A model generated the notes under the pieces. It searched no databases. It was not told where the DNA came from and saw only the letters and a list, made by a program, of their open reading frames with translations. From contig DALYJX010000145.1 of NCBI GenBank assembly GCA_031969655.1, forward strand, positions 1 to 19,655: DNA of 19,655 nt, given 5' to 3'. Made by a program: the position numbers and the translations under genes. This DNA comes from Microseira sp003486305. Lineage in GTDB: Bacteria > Cyanobacteriota > Cyanobacteriia > Cyanobacteriales > Aerosakkonemataceae. Positions 14,502 to 19,655 of the stretch are shown here, one piece after another. How positions within the stretch are numbered: the first letter of the stretch is position 1; every line of letters starts with the position of its first letter.

Positions 14502-15680
14502 TTAATCGTCCTTGAGTGTAGAATAATTCTCAAACCAGCCGCGTCGCCAGAAAAAGACAACTAAACCAGCAGCCGTCAGTATCATCGCTGCCAAACAAAG
14601 GGGATATCCCCAATACCAGTTTAGTTCTGGCATATTCCAGGGAGATGTTTCGGTATTAAAGTTCATTCCGTACACACCGGCAATAAACGTAAGCGGGATA
14701 AAAATAGACGAAATCACGGTTAGCAACTTCATAATTTCATTCATTTTGTTGCTAATCGAGGATAAGTATACATCCATCAAACCAGAACTGAGTTCGCGAT
14801 AAGTTTCGACAATATCCATCACTTGAACCGCGTGATCGTAGCAGTCTCGCAAGTAAATTCGCACGTCAGAACCGATTAAATCGCTGCCATCGCGGATCAG
14901 GGAATTAAGCGCATCTCGCTGGGGCCAAATAGCGCGGCGCAGCGCTAGCAATTCTCGCCGAATTTGATAGATCTTTTCTAAAGTGCGCTTGGTGGGTTGG
15001 GTGACGACTTCATCTTCTAACTCATCAATTTTTTCGCCGTAGGCTTCCAGGACGGGGAAATAACCATCGATGATAGAATCTATGAGGGTGTAGGCGAGAT
15101 AATCTGGGCCTCGCTTGCGGATAGCGCCTTTGTCGTGACGGATGCGATCGCGCACGGGTTGAAAGCAATCTTGCTCGGGTTCTTCCTGCACCGTGAGCAA
15201 ATAATGTTTCCCCAATACAAAACTAACTTGCTCGCTGTGGAAGCCTATTCCCTTTTCTTTTGGGATCACCATCCGCGCAATAATTACGAGTTGATCTTCA
15301 TGATCCTCTACTTTAGGTCGCTGGGGTACGTTAACCACATCTTCCAAAACCAGGGGATGCAAATCAAACACTTTCTCCATTCGCCGCCAAGTATTTTCGT
15401 TTCCTAACCCCATTACATCCACCCAAGAAACCGACTCGCTATCTAGGTAGGGGGCGCAAGCTTCAGGCGAGTCAAGTACAACTCGGCTGGCTTTGGTTTC
15501 GTTGTAGTCAATTAACACAATTGTCGGAGGTAAGGCATCCTCCTCAAGGTCTAGCGTCCCCGGTATCGTCCCCGGTTCGTCGTAGTACTCAACAAAGTCG
15601 TCAGCGGCTGACTCTTCTTCTTCCTCTTCTACTTTGGTTTCTAGAGCTAACTCTGAAGCTGGGAATCGTCTTTCCATCAT
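14502..15680 (-). CDS. corA: CorA-type Mg2+/Co2+ transporter
   Basis: This 392-residue inner-membrane protein is a divalent cation channel of the CorA family that works as a pentamer and mainly imports Mg2+. The long cytoplasmic N-terminal domain opens with an acidic stretch (residues about 15-50). It ends in a long helix leading to two C-terminal membrane segments (about 318-340 and 352-375). The family signature YGMNF is present (Gly338-Met339-Asn340) at the end of the first segment; the loop after it forms the outer pore mouth. Length is slightly above the usual 320-370 because of the acidic N-terminal extension. Two adjacent ATGs (15680 and 15677) are possible starts, with GAGGT about 10 bases ahead. 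It starts 47 bp after the alpha/beta-hydrolase gene on the same strand, so the two may be co-transcribed. No Mg2+ riboswitch was recognised in that short gap. Confidence 0.95.
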   Translation of the reverse strand: MMERRFPASELALETKVEEEEEESAADDFVEYYDEPGTIPGTLDLEEDALPPTIVLIDYNETKASRVVLDSPEACAPYLDSESVSWVDVMGLGNENTWRRMEKVFDLHPLVLEDVVNVPQRPKVEDHEDQLVIIARMVIPKEKGIGFHSEQVSFVLGKHYLLTVQEEPEQDCFQPVRDRIRHDKGAIRKRGPDYLAYTLIDSIIDGYFPVLEAYGEKIDELEDEVVTQPTKRTLEKIYQIRRELLALRRAIWPQRDALNSLIRDGSDLIGSDVRIYLRDCYDHAVQVMDIVETYRELSSGLMDVYLSSISNKMNEIMKLLTVISSIFIPLTFIAGVYGMNFNTETSPWNMPELNWYWGYPLCLAAMILTAAGLVVFFWRRGWFENYSTLKDD

Positions 15681-15727
15681 GCTAATTTACCTCGTTTTGT
15701 CGTTTTTACTACATCTTTAACTAATTT

Positions 15728-16978
15728 TTACTGCAAATATTTATTTTTGAGCAATTCTATTTCTTGCTTAAGTTCAAGGGCATCAAGCCAACCTACATAT
15801 CCTACATATTTACAAACATCTTTGCTGTCATAAACATAAACGTGATATATTTTAAGGGGGTTTACGCAGAAGCGTAGCATACCGCTTCCATCTTTTAACT
15901 TTAATTCAACCAAAGTTTCATCCATCAAAGTACGGCGGCTTAATTGCATCGCATCCTTTGTTATACCGCGAACCTTTTGCAAGCGACTAATTACCAGATC
16001 AAGCAGACTGCTATTGGTTGATGATTGATGAGAGTTTCCCAAAATATTAGATGCAATTAATCCGGCAGTTTTAGGACAGTTCCAGTAACCTATATGAGCA
16101 TCACCCGCTCCGGCAATAATTGGCGCTTGAGATATTGCCGCTGGTATTGCTGCATTTAATTGACCAACAGCCTGGATAAATTTTTCTGTAGACTTAGTAA
16201 AGTTACGCACATTTTTTTCCGCATTATTAGCATCATTTTGAAGATAAATGTCTTTAAAAAAGAAGTTACAAGATGGAGCGATATTAAAGCTTGATCGCAG
16301 AGGATAAGCAATGATATCGGAAGAATGGATGATATTAATCCATCTGAGGGGTTGCTGTTGATATTTATTGAAAAAGGCTTTAAGCATTTCAGGAGTAACC
16401 CCTAACATAGTATTAAAAAATAAGATGGGAGAACCTATGGTAGTAATACTCCTCAATACTACTTTTCTAGTTTCGCTGGAATAACTCAAGCCTTTGATGA
16501 TTTGCCGGATTTTAAAAGCCGGATCGTTATCGTTAAACCTCTCAGAAAATAAAATATCCCACAAGATAACGCTACCTAGTGAATGAGCCACTATATGGAT
16601 ATCGGATGCTTCAGGGTTCAGCCTGATGAAATCATAGAGGTGATCGGCAATAAGTTCTCTGATTTTGGCTCCCCGTTCCGGGTTAAGATAGGTAAAAGCA
16701 TCTCCAACAAATTCAGACAGAAAGCCTTGTCTGAATTGTTGATAGCGAAAAATTTCTCCAATGTCAATGCTTGGATCTTCAGTCTTGAGTGTCTGTAAGT
16801 CTTGATGAATCCAGTTCCATATTTTGCCTGCATCGCTTAAAACATCACCCCAAAAGCTAGAGTGAAACTGCGGGATGGGTTCGCCTTTTTTGGTAAATTC
16901 TTCTCTGAGTAATACTTTCAAATCATCGGCATATTGTACAGTCCGCGTCGCTACGCCGTGAATAAAAAATACAAGCAT
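15728..16978 (-). CDS. Alpha/beta-hydrolase (lipase/esterase-like), substrate unknown
   Basis: This is a 416-residue predicted serine hydrolase. It begins directly with the first core strand and oxyanion-loop motif MLVFFIHGV. The nucleophile elbow is IHIVAHSLGSV with Ser133. Candidate partners for a catalytic triad are Asp221 (HSSDIIAYP) and His295 (GDAHIGYW), in the right order and spacing for the fold; this assignment is inference. No signal peptide or membrane segment is seen, so it should be cytoplasmic. The last 100 residues look like an added domain (LKDGSGMLRFCVNPLKIYHVYVYD) that I do not recognise. The gene is more AT-rich than its neighbours groEL and corA. The ATG at 16978 has only a weak AGG 9-10 bases before it. 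It may be co-transcribed with corA downstream. Lipase, esterase and acyltransferase-type roles are all possible. Confidence 0.78.
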   Translation of the reverse strand: MLVFFIHGVATRTVQYADDLKVLLREEFTKKGEPIPQFHSSFWGDVLSDAGKIWNWIHQDLQTLKTEDPSIDIGEIFRYQQFRQGFLSEFVGDAFTYLNPERGAKIRELIADHLYDFIRLNPEASDIHIVAHSLGSVILWDILFSERFNDNDPAFKIRQIIKGLSYSSETRKVVLRSITTIGSPILFFNTMLGVTPEMLKAFFNKYQQQPLRWINIIHSSDIIAYPLRSSFNIAPSCNFFFKDIYLQNDANNAEKNVRNFTKSTEKFIQAVGQLNAAIPAAISQAPIIAGAGDAHIGYWNCPKTAGLIASNILGNSHQSSTNSSLLDLVISRLQKVRGITKDAMQLSRRTLMDETLVELKLKDGSGMLRFCVNPLKIYHVYVYDSKDVCKYVGYVGWLDALELKQEIELLKNKYLQ

Positions 16979-17025
16979 TGTTAGACCTAAAAGTATAATT
17001 TTTAGAGAGGCAAGATAGGTGGTAA

Positions 17026-17060
17026 TAAAAAAGTAGCTTGTCTATCTGGACAAGCTACTT
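17026..17060 (-). terminator. Intrinsic terminator of groEL
   Basis: AAGTAGCTTGTC (17031-17042) pairs perfectly with GACAAGCTACTT (17049-17060) around TATCTG. On the minus strand the 12-bp stem runs straight into six Ts, so it ends transcription coming from groEL about 140 bp after its stop and insulates the hydrolase-corA genes. Confidence 0.85.
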
Positions 17061-17104
17061 TCATTATTATTCCCAAAAATGTCTCGATTAAACTATTTCG
17101 TTTG

Positions 17105-17177
17105 GGGGGAGGCGGGAGCCTCTTTTTAGGGGGAGGCAGGAGCCTCCCTGACTGCATTCCCAGGTAGAACCTGGGAA
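17105..17177. repeat. Palindromic repeats downstream of groEL
   Basis: Two near-identical GGGAGGC(G/A)GGAGCCTC units (about 17107-17122 and 17131-17147) are followed by the hairpin TTCCCAGG (17157-17164) / CCTGGGAA (17170-17177) with loop TAGAA. They lie between the groEL stop and its terminator, so they are part of the groEL 3' untranslated RNA. Confidence 0.7.
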
Positions 17178-17200
17178 CGAGGGGCGAGAGGCGAGAGGAA

Positions 17201-18865
<1,665 letters not shown>

Positions 18866-18897
18866 ACGTGACTTCTAACTTGCTTCCATTAGTTAAT

Positions 18898-18924
18898 TTA
18901 GCACTCTCGACGCTTGAGTGCTAA
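18898..18924 (-). promoter_or_regulatory. CIRCE operator (HrcA binding site)
   Basis: TTAGCACTC - nine bases - GAGTGCTAA is a perfect CIRCE inverted repeat, located 32-58 bp before the groEL ATG, where HrcA represses heat-shock genes in many bacteria including cyanobacteria. No convincing -35/-10 pair was found beside it. Confidence 0.95.
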
Positions 18925-19032
18925 TCTCTGGTGCCAGGGGGAAGAGGACGCTCAAGTCAGGGAGAACCAGGGCAGGGTGGTGGCTTTTGCGACTGGCTAG
19001 CAGTTTTAAATTTGATTTAGAGATAAAAGAAT

Positions 19033-19048
19033 TGTGATGTATATCACT
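19033..19048. promoter_or_regulatory. Candidate cAMP-CRP binding site
   Basis: TGTGA-TGTATA-TCACT matches the CRP consensus TGTGA-N6-TCACA at nine of ten defined positions. It lies in the shared upstream region, 109 bp beyond the CIRCE element of groEL and 127 bp before the small gene at 19175. Cyanobacterial SyCrp1-type proteins recognise this consensus. Function is inferred from sequence only. Confidence 0.5.
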
Positions 19049-19174
19049 ACTAAATTTGATTGTTAACACCTTAAATGTTGATGACGTTAACTCAAAAAGC
19101 CGATTTTAATCTCACCTATTTTGTGTTTTTAATCCTATTCTACACAAAGTAGATATCTTGCAGGATGAACGACA

Positions 19175-19456
19175 ATGTCTAAATCTCCAGGTGCAAAGGT
19201 TTACCAACAACTGGGAATGGTTGAAGATGAAGCTGCCAGGTACGCCGAATTAATCAATCGGCTTTGGCAAATAAATCAAGGAGAAGACGTAGAGCCTTTA
19301 ACTGAAGACGATCTAAGCTTTATTGAATATATAACTTCACCATTTTGCGTAAAGCTACCTCGCGAGATTGATACTGTTGTGCGATCGCTGCCTAACAGTT
19401 CAGAGAAGTTGATCCAATGGATTGTGGAAGGCATGGAGAGGGAGGGCTTAATTTAG
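19175..19456 (+). CDS. Small hypothetical protein, 93 residues
   Basis: I do not recognise this family. The protein is soluble, acidic and mostly helical in appearance (VYQQLGMVEDEAARYAEL near the start, SSEKLIQWIVEGMEREGL at the end), without cysteine motifs, a signal peptide or membrane segments. The repeated helical, charged pattern would suit a small protein-binding role, but nothing specific can be claimed. The ATG at 19175 has an AGGA 8-12 bases upstream. A five-codon frame (ATG at 19165, stop TAA at 19180-19182) overlaps the start in another frame. The gene is divergent from groEL across about 300 bp that holds CIRCE and a CRP-like palindrome. Normal codon content and a HIP1-like site inside support a real cyanobacterial gene. 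Confidence 0.7.
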   Translation: MSKSPGAKVYQQLGMVEDEAARYAELINRLWQINQGEDVEPLTEDDLSFIEYITSPFCVKLPREIDTVVRSLPNSSEKLIQWIVEGMEREGLI

Positions 19457-19655
19457 TCACATCATACAGCGGCTTGCAGCCGCGTGAGGTACATAATTTT
19501 CGCTTTGTTTGTATAGCGGCACCCTTAAGGGTGCCGCTACACAACCGAAGCCAAATGCTGTAACCAGCAAGAAACCCGGTTTCTAGGTTGGTAAGTTCTG
19601 TGTAACCGTTCAGGGGGTGCGCCTGCGGCGCACCACCCCAAGAGAAGTTTGAGGA
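19457..19655. repeat. Cluster of three palindromic repeats
   Basis: Three different palindromes follow each other: TAGCGGCACCCTT/AAGGGTGCCGCTA, a perfect 26-bp palindrome (19514-19539); AGAAACC-C-GGTTTCT (19570-19584); and GGTGCGCC-TGC-GGCGCACC (19616-19634). A shorter GCGGCTTGCAGCCGC lies near 19470. No gene is seen. The first could serve as a terminator for the small gene but lacks a T-run. Confidence 0.75.

Overview
The window looks like chromosomal DNA of a filamentous, probably Oscillatoriales-type cyanobacterium. The reasons are frequent HIP1 octamers (GCGATCGC, for example at 1143-1150), several families of short palindromic and 7-bp tandem (STRR-type) repeats, and an RNase P RNA carrying such a repeat. 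Genes typical of the phylum are also present: a Ser/Thr-His hybrid kinase, a DICT-GAF protein, and a CIRCE-controlled groEL without groES. The placement in Oscillatoriales is inference; the cyanobacterial assignment is strong.

Layout. A HAD-family phosphatase-like gene (184-945) is followed by about 750 bp of non-coding DNA holding a long inverted repeat built from two 58-bp palindrome-ended units. Next comes a three-gene signalling operon on the plus strand: a 1894-residue protein combining a Ser/Thr kinase, a STAND/AAA-type ATPase, a TPR-like region, GAF and a histidine kinase (1691-7375); a stand-alone receiver (7410-7805); and a receiver-adenylate cyclase (7802-9121, overlapping by ATGA). 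The hybrid kinase has no receiver of its own, so the two receivers are its obvious phosphorylation partners and cAMP the likely output. A TPR lipoprotein-like or lumenal protein lies on the minus strand (9366-10169).

From 10359 to 14311 the minus strand carries, in transcription order, rnpB (RNase P RNA), a DICT-GAF regulator, rnc (RNase III, overlapping the DICT gene by 68 nt) and a Gfo/Idh/MocA-type dehydrogenase. Further right, also on the minus strand, are an alpha/beta-hydrolase of unknown substrate and corA (possibly one transcript), then groEL with its own CIRCE operator and terminator. A small unknown plus-strand gene (19175-19456) is divergent from groEL. The shared upstream region holds a CRP-like palindrome, which could connect to the cyclase in the same window. 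The last 200 bp are a cluster of palindromic repeats.

The most distinctive observation is a palindromic repeat of an intergenic family (other copies at 9222-9278 and 14391-14491) sitting in frame inside the ATPase domain of the hybrid kinase, where it encodes about 32 extra residues.
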